Shown: positions 27,062 through 34,324 of the stretch, piece by piece
Layout of the letters: each line of letters starts with the position of its first letter
How positions within the stretch are numbered: the first letter of the stretch is position 1
Assembly (NCBI RefSeq): GCF_900104745.1
Contig: NZ_LT629732.1
Span: 3,087,981-3,151,980, forward strand
Length of the DNA: 64,000 nucleotides
Origin: Actinopolymorpha singaporensis
Lineage (GTDB): Bacteria; Actinomycetota; Actinomycetes; Propionibacteriales; Actinopolymorphaceae
Direction of reading: 5' to 3'
Translations under genes and position numbers: made by a program
The notes under the pieces: generated by a model
Told to the model about the DNA's origin: nothing
Database searches by the model: none
The model's input: only the letters and a program-made list of their open reading frames with translations

Positions 27062-27178
27062 ATGCGGTTTCGGCACAGAACACCTGTCGGAGCAGCCGTC
27101 CTGGCGGCCGTCGTCGTACCGCTCACGGCCGTCCCTGCCACGTCAGCGCAGTACGCCGACTCCTGCAGTGCACTTCGC
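27062..27178 (+). pseudogene. Remnant of a secreted-protein gene (signal peptide only)
   Basis: ATG 27062, behind GGGGAG, opens a classic signal peptide: RFRH basic start, hydrophobic core GAAVLAAVVVPLTAVPA and an ATSA cleavage site, then QYADSCSALRS. The reading then runs antisense into the MerR gene with no stop for over 1.2 kb and no sensible protein. The simplest view is the 5' stump of an exported protein, cut where the regulator gene now ends. It could also be chance in high-GC DNA. Confidence 0.4.
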
Positions 27179-27580
27179 TCACCCGGCGCCGAGCCGCTCC
27201 AGATCCTCCTGGCAGCGCCGCTCCACCTCGGCCAGCTCATCGAGCGTGGTGTCGATGTCGCGGCCGCGCTGCTCCAGCTCCTGGCGACGCGAGCCGATCT
27301 GCTCCAGCAGGTATCGCAACTGGCCCTGCTCGCCCGGCTCCGCGTCGTACATCCCGATGATCGTCTCGATCTCCCGCAGCGAGAACCCCAGCCGCCGGCC
27401 ACGCAGCACCAGGCCCAGCCGCACCCGGTCGCGCGCGTGGAAGATCCGCTGGCTGCCCCGGCGCTCCGGAGCCAGGAAACCCTTGTCCTCGTAGAACCGG
27501 ATCGTCCGCAGCGTCACGTCGTACTCCTCGGCGAGCTGCGTGATCGTCCAGGTCGGGGCGTCTCTTCCTGCTCCCGGCAT
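27179..27580 (-). CDS. MerR-family regulator divergent from acyl-CoA dehydrogenase
   Basis: A 133-residue regulator. The MerR DNA-binding domain is clear (TWTITQLAEEYDVTLRTIRFYEDKGFL, with the wing RIFHARDRVRLGLVLRGRRLGFSLREI), followed by a coiled coil (QLRYLLEQIGSRRQELEQRGRDIDTTLDELAEVE). No Cys cluster is present, so it is not a metal sensor. It diverges from an acyl-CoA dehydrogenase gene with palindromes in the shared 79-nt gap, which resembles LiuR-type control of acyl-CoA catabolism (inference). ATG 27580 has GAAGG close upstream. Confidence 0.87.
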   Translation of the reverse strand: MPGAGRDAPTWTITQLAEEYDVTLRTIRFYEDKGFLAPERRGSQRIFHARDRVRLGLVLRGRRLGFSLREIETIIGMYDAEPGEQGQLRYLLEQIGSRRQELEQRGRDIDTTLDELAEVERRCQEDLERLGAG

Positions 27581-27614
27581 GTCCTTCGTCCCCTTGCGCG
27601 GATCGAGGCCTCGA

Positions 27615-27637
27615 CTTACGTTTACGTAAGCGTAAAC
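27615..27637. promoter_or_regulatory. Double palindrome operator between merR and acyl-CoA dehydrogenase
   Basis: Two overlapping perfect inverted repeats: CTTACG-TTTA-CGTAAG (27615-27630) and GTTTACG-TAAG-CGTAAAC (27620-27637). It is AT-rich against its surroundings and lies midway between divergent starts, as expected for the binding site of the MerR protein. A further perfect 12-nt palindrome, TCGAGGCCTCGA, is at 27603-27614. Confidence 0.6.
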
Positions 27638-27659
27638 CTGCGAGCTCTGGGAGCCCACC

Positions 27660-28826
27660 ATGACCTTCGAGCTCTCTCCCGAGCACGAGACGTTCCGCGA
27701 GGTGGTCGCCGACTTCGCCCGGGCCGAGATCGCCCCGCACGCCGCCCGGTGGGACGAAGCGCACCATTTCCCCGTCGAGGCGGTCGCCGCGATGGGCAAG
27801 CTCGGGTTGTTCGGGCTGGTGGTGCCGGAGGAGTACGGCGGAAGTGGCGGCGACTTCACCAGCCTGTGCGTCGCGATCGAGGAGATCGGCCGGGTCGACC
27901 AGTCGCTCGGGCTCACCCTGGAGGCCGCGGTCGGGCTCGGAATCGGCCCGATCCTGGCGTGGGGCACCGACGAGCAGAAGGCCCGATGGCTGCCCGATCT
28001 CGCCACCGGCCAGGCGCTCGCCGGGTTCGGCCTGACCGAGGCCGAGGCGGGTTCGGACGCCGGTGCCACCCGCACCCGGGCCCGCCTGGACGGCGACACC
28101 TGGGTCATCGACGGCGGCAAGCAGTTCATCACCAACTCCGGGACACCCATCACGTCGCTGGTCACGGTGACCGCCCGCACCGGCCAGGCCGACGACGGAA
28201 GTCCGGAGATCTCCGCGATCATCGTCCCCGCCGGCACGCCGGGCTTCACCGTGGAGCCCGCCTACCGCAAGCTCGGCTGGCACGCGTCCGACACCCACCC
28301 GCTGTCGTTCGACAACTGCCGCGTCCCGGCCGACCACCTGCTCGGCGAGCGTGGCTCCGGTTTCCGGCAGTTCCTGGCGACGCTGGACGAGGGCCGGATC
28401 GCCATCGCCGCGCTGGCCACCGGGCTCGCGCAAGGCTGCCTTGACGAGGCCACGGAGTACGCGAAGAACCGCATCGCGTTCGGCCGTCCGATCGGTGTCA
28501 ACCAGGGCTTGTCGTTCCAGCTCGCCGACCTGCGGGTTGCGGTGGAGGCCAGCCGGCTGCTGACGTACAAGGCGGCGGCGATGAAGGACGCCGGGCGACC
28601 GGCCGCGGAGCTCAAGCAGGCGGCCGCTATGGCCAAGCTGTTCGCCAGCGAGGCCGCGGTGACCGCGACCCGCACCGCCACCCAGGTGTTCGGCGGCTAC
28701 GGGTTCATGGAGGAGTACCCCGTGGCCCGCTTCTACCGCGACGCGAAGATCCTGGAGATCGGCGAGGGGACCAGCGAGATCCAGCGCATGGTGATCGCCC
28801 GCTCGCTCGGGCTTCCGGTGGCCTGA
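27660..28826 (+). CDS. Acyl-CoA dehydrogenase
   Basis: FAD-dependent alpha,beta-dehydrogenation of an acyl-CoA, 388 residues, the family norm. Signatures: FGLTEAEAGSDAGATRTRA, QFITNSGTPI, and QVFGGYGFMEEYPVARFYRDAKILEIGEGTSEIQRMVIAR near the C-terminus, where the Glu of EGTSEI is the expected catalytic base for short/medium-chain types. Isovaleryl-CoA dehydrogenases carry their base elsewhere, so that assignment is less likely. ATG 27660 begins the normal N-terminus (FELSPEHETFREVVADFARAEI). The next gene is a carboxyltransferase; the divergent MerR probably controls it. Confidence 0.92.
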   Translation: MTFELSPEHETFREVVADFARAEIAPHAARWDEAHHFPVEAVAAMGKLGLFGLVVPEEYGGSGGDFTSLCVAIEEIGRVDQSLGLTLEAAVGLGIGPILAWGTDEQKARWLPDLATGQALAGFGLTEAEAGSDAGATRTRARLDGDTWVIDGGKQFITNSGTPITSLVTVTARTGQADDGSPEISAIIVPAGTPGFTVEPAYRKLGWHASDTHPLSFDNCRVPADHLLGERGSGFRQFLATLDEGRIAIAALATGLAQGCLDEATEYAKNRIAFGRPIGVNQGLSFQLADLRVAVEASRLLTYKAAAMKDAGRPAAELKQAAAMAKLFASEAAVTATRTATQVFGGYGFMEEYPVARFYRDAKILEIGEGTSEIQRMVIARSLGLPVA

Positions 28827-28861
28827 GGCATGTCCCGGCGCGGGTTCGGCAGGTCATGCAG

Positions 28862-28894
28862 GTCATGCATGACAGCCAGGACATGGCCTAGCCT
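28862..28894 (+). promoter_or_regulatory. Palindrome and -10 before carboxyltransferase gene
   Basis: The perfect 12-nt palindrome GTCATGCATGAC (28862-28873), preceded by the direct-repeat copy AGGTCATGCA (28851-28860), sits just upstream of a TAGCCT hexamer (28889-28894). The palindrome would cover the -35 zone, as a repressor site often does. Confidence 0.4.
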
Positions 28895-28936
28895 GCCGGT
28901 GAAGGCTTGCGGAAGTCGGCAGAACGGGGAGTTGGC

Positions 28937-30517
28937 GTGACTGATCAGCCCCTGGGGACAGGTGAGCCCGCTCGGCCGGGTGAGCCCGTACGCCCTAACG
29001 TCGCGCAGGAGCTGGCGGCCGCCCGTGAAGCCACCCTGCGGCCCACCGAGAAGGGCGCGGCCAAGCTCGCCGACCAGAACAAGCTCTACGTCCGCGAGCG
29101 GATCGCGCTGCTCGTCGACGAGGGCACGTTCGTGGAGGACGGTCAGCTCGCCAACGCCCTGGCCGACGGACTGCCCGCCGACGGTGTGGTGACAGGACGC
29201 GGGCTGGTCGACGGCCGGCCGGTCCTCGTCGTCGCCAACGACCCCACCGTGAAGGCCGGCTCGTGGGGCGCGCGGACGGTCGAGAAGATCGTGCGCGTCA
29301 CCGAGGTCGCCCTGCGCGACGAGCTGCCGATCTTCTGGCTGGTCGACTCCGCGGGCGCGCGCATCACCGACCAGGTGGAGCTGTTCCCCGGTCGCCGCGG
29401 CGCGGGCCGGATCTTCGCCAACCAGGTCGCGCTGTCGGGCAAGGTCGCCCAGATCTGCTGCCTGTTCGGGCCGTCGGCGGCCGGCGGTGCGTACATCCCG
29501 TCGTTCTGCGACCTGGTGATCATGGTGGAGTCCAACGCCTCGATGTACCTCGGTTCGCCGCGGATGGCGGAGATGGTGGTGGGGGAGAAGGTGTCGCTGT
29601 CGGAGATGGGCGGCGCGCGCATGCACACCACCGTCTCCGGGTGCGGCGACCTGCTCGCTTCCGACGACGAGGAGGCGGTCGAGCTCGCCAGGGAATACTT
29701 CTCCTACGTGCCGGCGACGTGGCGGGACCAGCCGCCGGAGTTCGACGCCCGGCCACCGGCCCGGCCGTTCACCGCCGAACTGGTGCCCGCGCAGGACAGC
29801 GCGGGATACGACATGCACGTCCTGCTGGACGCGCTGCTGGACGCCGACAGCTTCTTCGAGGTGAAGCCGCTCTACGCCGCCGAGCTCATCGTCGGCTTCG
29901 GCTGCCTGGAGGGGCAGGTCGTCGGCATCGTCGCCAACAACCCGGCCGTGCGCGGCGGTGTGCTGTTCGTGGACAGCGCTGACAAGGCGGCGAGGTTCAT
30001 CTGGCTGTGCGACGCGTTCAACGTCCCCCTGCTCTATCTGGCCGACGTTCCCGGCTTCATGATCGGCAGCGAGGTCGAGCGCCAGGGCATCATCCGGGCC
30101 GGCGCGAAGATGATCACCGCGGTGGCCGACGCGACCGTGCCAACCGTGTCGGTGATCGTACGGAAGGCCTACGGAGCAGGGTTGTACGCCATGTGCGGTC
30201 CCGGCTTCTCCCCGGACGCGTGCATCGCGCTGCCCACGGCCAAGATCGCGGTGATGGGCCCGGAGGCGGCGATCAACGCGGTCTACTACAACCGCATCGC
30301 CCAGATCGAGGATCCGCAGGAGCGGGCCGCCTACGTCGAGCGGCTGCGGGCGGAGTACGAACACGACATCGACATTCTCCGGCTGGCCGCCGACCTGGTG
30401 ATCGACGCCATCGTCGAGCCCGGCGACCTGCGCGCGGAGATCGTGGCCCGGCTGGCCGCGGCACAGACCAAGGACCGGCGTACGCCGGACAAGCGGCGCG
30501 GCGTCCCGCCGATGTGA
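28937..30517 (+). CDS. Acyl-CoA carboxylase carboxyltransferase (beta) subunit
   Basis: Transfers carboxyl from biotin to an acyl-CoA. It has 526 residues with both halves of the carboxyltransferase fold: AAREATLRPTEKGAAKLADQNKLYVRERI at the N-terminus, IFWLVDSAGARITDQVELFPG and FGPSAAGGAYIPSFCDLV for the first oxyanion hole, and VRGGVLFVDSADKAARF, IVRKAYGAGLYAMCGPGFSPDA and MGPEAAINAVYYN in the second half. Being beside an acyl-CoA dehydrogenase, it resembles methylcrotonyl-CoA or related branched-chain carboxylases, but the substrate is uncertain. GTG 28937 follows GGGGAG. Confidence 0.88.
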   Translation: MTDQPLGTGEPARPGEPVRPNVAQELAAAREATLRPTEKGAAKLADQNKLYVRERIALLVDEGTFVEDGQLANALADGLPADGVVTGRGLVDGRPVLVVANDPTVKAGSWGARTVEKIVRVTEVALRDELPIFWLVDSAGARITDQVELFPGRRGAGRIFANQVALSGKVAQICCLFGPSAAGGAYIPSFCDLVIMVESNASMYLGSPRMAEMVVGEKVSLSEMGGARMHTTVSGCGDLLASDDEEAVELAREYFSYVPATWRDQPPEFDARPPARPFTAELVPAQDSAGYDMHVLLDALLDADSFFEVKPLYAAELIVGFGCLEGQVVGIVANNPAVRGGVLFVDSADKAARFIWLCDAFNVPLLYLADVPGFMIGSEVERQGIIRAGAKMITAVADATVPTVSVIVRKAYGAGLYAMCGPGFSPDACIALPTAKIAVMGPEAAINAVYYNRIAQIEDPQERAAYVERLRAEYEHDIDILRLAADLVIDAIVEPGDLRAEIVARLAAAQTKDRRTPDKRRGVPPM

Positions 30518-30728
30518 CGGCGGTGTCCGATCCCGGACGTTCACCGGCGCCGGGCGGTTGCCGACCTGAGCAGGGACATGCCCTCTGACCTGGGCGGCCT
30601 CTGGCGGACGCCACGTCTCAGGCACTGGGACGCTGGACGAGCCCCGGGGTTGCTGCGGCAGGATGGGGCCCGACTGTCTGCACTCTGGCGTCCAATCCAC
30701 CGTTCGATCCACAACGGAGCGTGAAGTT

Positions 30729-31541
30729 ATGGCGACACCCCTCGCCCTGCAGTTGTACACCGTGCGCGACGCGATGGCCGCTGATCGCGGCGCAGCCCTG
30801 GCCAGGGCCGCGGAGCAGGGCTTCCGGGCCGTCGAGCCGTTCGGCATCGGAAATCCCCAGCGACCGCTGGAGGAGCGGCTGGCCGACGCGCGGGAGTTCC
30901 GGTCGCAGCTGGACGCCAACGGCCTGAAGGTCGTCGCCGTGCACGGTTCGGTCTCCGCCGGCGACGAGGCCGACGGGGTCTACGAAGAGCTGGAGATCCT
31001 CGGCACCGACCGGCTGGTCGCACCGGTGCCCGGCGCGGTGGCGGGGGTGGGTGGCGGCATGGGCAACGACGTCCTGGCCAAGGCCGACGGCGTGAAGCTG
31101 CTGGCGGAGGGCCTGAACGCCGCCGCCGAGCGGGCCGCCGCGCGGGGGGTCAAGGTCGGCTACCACAACCACGACTTCGAGTGGCAGCCGGTCGAGGACG
31201 GCACCCCGGCGTACGACGTCCTCGTCGGCCACCTCGACCCGCGGGTGTTCCTGGAGGTGGACGTCTACTGGGCGCACACCGCCGGGCAGAACCCCGCGCA
31301 GGTCATCTCCTCCTACGTCGACCGCGTCTTCACCCTGCACGTCAAGGACGGCCCCGGCGTGCGCGGCCAGCTGCAGACGGCCGTCGGCCAGGGCTCGGTC
31401 GACAACCCCGCTGCGATCGCCGCCGGCACCAACGTCGGCTACCACGTCATCGAGCTCGACGAGGCGCCCGGAGACCCGTTCGACGTCTCCCGCGCGGGCG
31501 CGCAGTGGCTGATCGAGCGCGGCCTGTCCAGCTGGAGCTGA
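30729..31541 (+). CDS. Sugar phosphate isomerase/epimerase-like TIM-barrel protein
   Basis: A 270-residue AP-endonuclease-2-fold protein of the xylose isomerase-like superfamily. Metal-site elements are visible: GYHNHDFEW, FLEVDVYWAHTAGQ and TLHVKDGPGVRG, giving the usual Glu/Asp/His set late in the barrel. The N-terminus (PLALQLYTVRDAM) is typical. Family members isomerise or dehydrate sugars and inositols, but the substrate is unknown. A FAH-family hydrolase and an SDR follow on the same strand, so a sugar or sugar-acid pathway is likely. ATG 30729 has GGAG upstream. Confidence 0.87.
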   Translation: MATPLALQLYTVRDAMAADRGAALARAAEQGFRAVEPFGIGNPQRPLEERLADAREFRSQLDANGLKVVAVHGSVSAGDEADGVYEELEILGTDRLVAPVPGAVAGVGGGMGNDVLAKADGVKLLAEGLNAAAERAAARGVKVGYHNHDFEWQPVEDGTPAYDVLVGHLDPRVFLEVDVYWAHTAGQNPAQVISSYVDRVFTLHVKDGPGVRGQLQTAVGQGSVDNPAAIAAGTNVGYHVIELDEAPGDPFDVSRAGAQWLIERGLSSWS

Positions 31542-31720
31542 GTAACCGCCGGCGTCAGGGCGTGCTTGACCCAGGTCCTGGTCGCCGGGTCCCGATGTTC
31601 GCGACGGCACCGCTTCCGGCGGCAGACGAATGCCGGCGGCGATGAACCGGTGAGTCGCCGGAAGCCGTGCCGTCACCACGTGCGACGTCTGCCGAGACGC
31701 CGCGACAAGGAGGTACGTAC

Positions 31721-32581
31721 GTGCAGTTGTTGCGACTTGGCGCCCCCGGCGCCGAGCGGCCCGCGGTCCGTACCGACGACGGCCGGCTCCTCGACCTGTC
31801 CCCGGTGACCAACGACATCGACGGGGCGTTCCTCGCCGGTGGCGGCATCGCCACGGCCCGGGAGGCGGTGGCCTCCGACCGGCTGTCGCCGATCGACGAC
31901 CCGGGAGACGGCAGCGGGCTGCGGGTCGGTCCGCCGATCGCCCGGCCGGGAGCGGTGCTGTGCATCGGCCAGAACTACGCCGCGCACGCCGCCGAGTCCG
32001 GTGACCCGCCGCCGAAGACGCCCATCCTGTTCTTCAAGCACCCGAACACCGTCGTCGGTCCCTACGACGACGTGGTCGTGCCGCGGGGTGCGACCCGGAC
32101 CGACTGGGAGGTCGAGCTGGGCGTGGTGATCGGCAAGACCGCGCGCTACCTCGAGTCCCCGGAGGTCGCGCTGGAGCACGTGGCCGGCTACGTCGTGTCC
32201 AACGACGTCTCCGAGCGCGCCTTCCAGATCGAGCAGTCCGGCGGCCAGTGGTCCAAGGGCAAGTGTGCGGAGACGTTCAACCCGCTCGGGCCGTGGCTGG
32301 TGCCCGCGAACGAGGTCGAACCGCAGAAACTGCGGCTCGCTTCGTCGGTCAACGGCGAGGTCCGGCAGGACTCCACCACCGCCGACATGGTGTTCGACGT
32401 GGCCTACCTCGTCTGGCATCTGTCGCAGTACCTCGTGCTCGACCCGGGTGACCTGATCAACACCGGCACGCCGCAGGGTGTCGCGCTGTCCGGGCGCTTC
32501 CCCTACCTCAGTTCCGGCGACGTGATGGAACTCGAGATCGACGGCCTTGGACGGCAGCGGCAGCGACTGGTCGACGCGTGA
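31721..32581 (+). CDS. Fumarylacetoacetate hydrolase-family protein (likely 2,4-diketo-3-deoxy sugar-acid hydrolase)
   Basis: A 286-residue FAH-fold hydrolase. The metal-binding Glu pair is in TDWEVELGVVIGK and the Asp in VVSNDVSERAFQ; substrate loops include IGQNYAAHAAESG and NTGTPQGVALSG. Close relatives include 2,4-diketo-3-deoxy-L-fuconate hydrolase and ureidoglycolate lyase-like proteins. The next gene is an SDR of the kind that makes the diketo substrate, which favours the fuconate- or rhamnonate-type pathway (inference). GTG 31721 has a near-perfect AAGGAGG seven bases upstream, stronger than any neighbour in frame. Confidence 0.88.
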   Translation: MQLLRLGAPGAERPAVRTDDGRLLDLSPVTNDIDGAFLAGGGIATAREAVASDRLSPIDDPGDGSGLRVGPPIARPGAVLCIGQNYAAHAAESGDPPPKTPILFFKHPNTVVGPYDDVVVPRGATRTDWEVELGVVIGKTARYLESPEVALEHVAGYVVSNDVSERAFQIEQSGGQWSKGKCAETFNPLGPWLVPANEVEPQKLRLASSVNGEVRQDSTTADMVFDVAYLVWHLSQYLVLDPGDLINTGTPQGVALSGRFPYLSSGDVMELEIDGLGRQRQRLVDA

Positions 32582-32611
32582 GGCGTGAGTACGGACGAGG
32601 GGAGCACATCG

Positions 32612-33364
32612 ATGGGTGAGTTCGACGGGTTGGTCGCCGCTGTCACCGGTGGCGCGTCCGGCATCGGGCTGGCGGCGGCCGGTCAGCTTGCCCGGCAGGG
32701 CGCCCGGGTCGCCTGCCTGGACCTCAAGCCCGACGACGTACCCGCACCGCTGGTCGGTGTGGCGTGCGACGTCACCGACGACGCGTCGGTCACCGCGGCT
32801 GTCGCCGAGGTCGTACGCCGGTTCGGCAGGCTCGACGTGCTGGTCAACAACGCCGGGATCGGCGCGCAGGGCACTGTCGCCGACAACGACGACGACGAGT
32901 GGCACCGGGTGTTCGACGTCAACGTGGTGGGCATCGCCCGGGTCAGCCGTGCGGCGCTCCCGCACCTGCGGCAGTCGCCGTCGGCGGTGATCGTCAACAC
33001 CTGTTCGGTCGCGGCCACCGCGGGCATCCCGCAACGCGCCCTCTACAGCGCGTCCAAGGGCGCGGTGCGGGCGCTGACGTTCGCGATGGCTGCCGACCAT
33101 CTCGAGGACGGCATCCGGGTCAACTGCGTCCACCCCGGCACCGCGGACACCCCGTGGGTCGGCCGGCTGCTGGACAAGGCCGAGGACCCCGAAGCCGAGC
33201 GCAGGGCGCTGGAAGCCCGGCAGCCGATGGGCCGGCTGGTGTCGGCCGAGGAGGTGGCGCAGGGGATCGTCTACCTCGCCTCGCCGGGCGCCGCTGCCAG
33301 CACCGCCGTCGAGTTGTGTGTCGACGGCGGCATGCAGAACCTCCGGTTGCGCCCGAAGTCCTGA
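32612..33364 (+). CDS. Short-chain dehydrogenase, probably sugar-acid specific
   Basis: An NAD(P)-dependent SDR of 250 residues. Cofactor motif TGGASGIG at residues 11-18, NNAG, catalytic Ser in NTCSVAATAG, and the YSASK Tyr-Lys pair. The C-terminus matches the SDR family, with VYLASPGAAASTAVELCVDGGM. It follows the FAH-family hydrolase by 30 nt; that pair is typical of 2-keto-3-deoxy-L-fuconate or -rhamnonate 4-dehydrogenase with its hydrolase. ATG 32612 has GGGGAG 8 nt upstream; GTG 32585 is an alternative with no ribosome-binding site. Confidence 0.88.
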   Translation: MGEFDGLVAAVTGGASGIGLAAAGQLARQGARVACLDLKPDDVPAPLVGVACDVTDDASVTAAVAEVVRRFGRLDVLVNNAGIGAQGTVADNDDDEWHRVFDVNVVGIARVSRAALPHLRQSPSAVIVNTCSVAATAGIPQRALYSASKGAVRALTFAMAADHLEDGIRVNCVHPGTADTPWVGRLLDKAEDPEAERRALEARQPMGRLVSAEEVAQGIVYLASPGAAASTAVELCVDGGMQNLRLRPKS

Positions 33365-33400
33365 GGACGAGCGGGGCGGCGGCGGAACGCTCCTCTCCCG

Positions 33401-33437
33401 GGTCTGCGTGCGGCGGTTCGTCCGCCACACGCAGACC
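33401..33437. terminator. Long bidirectional hairpin between SDR and maf
   Basis: The 16-nt arm 33401-33416 pairs with 33422-33437 with one mismatch and a TTCGT loop. It lies between the convergent stops at 33364 and 33494 and would fold equally well in transcripts from either side. No U-tract. Confidence 0.7.
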
Positions 33438-33493
33438 GGGGTCGACACCGCGGTCGACGCCGATCGGACCAGGGGACGGTTCGGTGGAACGGC

Positions 33494-34222
33494 TCAGTGG
33501 GAACGGTTCCACAGTTCCGGCCAGGCGATGTCGAGATCGCGCAGCAGCCTACGCAACAACGGCAGGGAGACTCCCACGACGTTGTGGTGGTCGCCCTCCA
33601 CCCGCTCGACGAACGCGCCGCCGAGGCCGTCGACGGTGAAGGCACCGGCCACCGCCAGCGGCTCGCCGGTCGCGACGTACGCCTCGATCTCCTCGTCGGT
33701 GACGTCGGCGAACCACACCGTCGTGGAGGCGGTTCCCTGGGCGATCCGCCCGCTTTCGGCGGAGATCACACAGTGGCCGGTGTGCAGGACGCCGCTTCGG
33801 CCGCGCATCCGCAGCCAGCGGCGCCGGGCCTCCGCGGCTGTCCCGGGCTTGCCGAGCGTCTCGCCGTCGAACTCCAGAACGGAGTCGCAGCCGAGTATCA
33901 CCGTGGGAGTGGCCACCAGTCCGCCCTGACCGCCGGAGCGGCCGGCGCCGGCCCGGCCCTTGTCGGCCCAGCCCGTGCCGGACGAGCCCGTGCCGCTCCG
34001 ACCCGTGTCGGTCCGGCGGAGGTCGGCGGCCACGGCCTCGGCCTTGCGGCGGGCGAGGGCGAGCGCGTGACCGGCGGTGTCGGTCGTGCCGGTGTCCACC
34101 GTTTCGTCCACGCCGGACACGATCACGTCGGGTTCGATCCCGGCGGCTCGCAGCGTGGCGAGCCGGGCCGGGGAAGCCGACGCCAGAACCAGCCGGATCT
34201 TGCTGTGCGAGCTTGCGGTCAT
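33494..34222 (-). CDS. maf: Maf family nucleotide pyrophosphatase with low-complexity insert
   Basis: House-cleaning pyrophosphatase hydrolysing non-canonical or modified nucleoside triphosphates. Motifs: LVLASASPARLATLRAAGI at the N-terminus, PTVILGCDSVLEFDG with the catalytic Asp, GKPGTAAEARRRW, and DGLGGAFVERVEGDHHNVVG at the end. At 242 residues it exceeds the usual 190-210 because about 28 Gly/Ser/Arg-rich residues (TGRSGTGSSGTGWADKG...) are inserted between the DETVDTG and GCDS regions. The ATG at 34222 stands 6 nt after TAGAAT, a leaderless start. Maf accompanies accD-accE genes in many actinobacteria; here it is about 11 kb away. Confidence 0.9.
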   Translation of the reverse strand: MTASSHSKIRLVLASASPARLATLRAAGIEPDVIVSGVDETVDTGTTDTAGHALALARRKAEAVAADLRRTDTGRSGTGSSGTGWADKGRAGAGRSGGQGGLVATPTVILGCDSVLEFDGETLGKPGTAAEARRRWLRMRGRSGVLHTGHCVISAESGRIAQGTASTTVWFADVTDEEIEAYVATGEPLAVAGAFTVDGLGGAFVERVEGDHHNVVGVSLPLLRRLLRDLDIAWPELWNRSH

Positions 34223-34228
34223 CGGCGC

Positions 34229-34234
34229 ATTCTA
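34229..34234 (-). promoter_or_regulatory. -10 hexamer for leaderless maf
   Basis: TAGAAT on the minus strand, exactly 6 nt before the ATG. Confidence 0.55.
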
Positions 34235-34324
34235 CGAAGGTGCCCTGCCCGAACGAGCTCGCCGATGCGCGACGGGCCCGCATCCGCATCCCGGGGAGCC
34301 GTAAGGGACCTGTGAGGAGAGCCA

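Noticed and set aside
27179-27580. MerR protein as copper regulator of copB (CueR-like)
   Set aside because: It has no metal-binding Cys pair at the C-terminus, diverges from an acyl-CoA gene and has its own operator there.
26741-28444. 567-codon frame spanning the copB start, merR and acyl-CoA dehydrogenase
   Set aside because: Only its signal-peptide-like part (27,062-27,178) looks protein-like; the remainder is antisense or out of frame with real genes.
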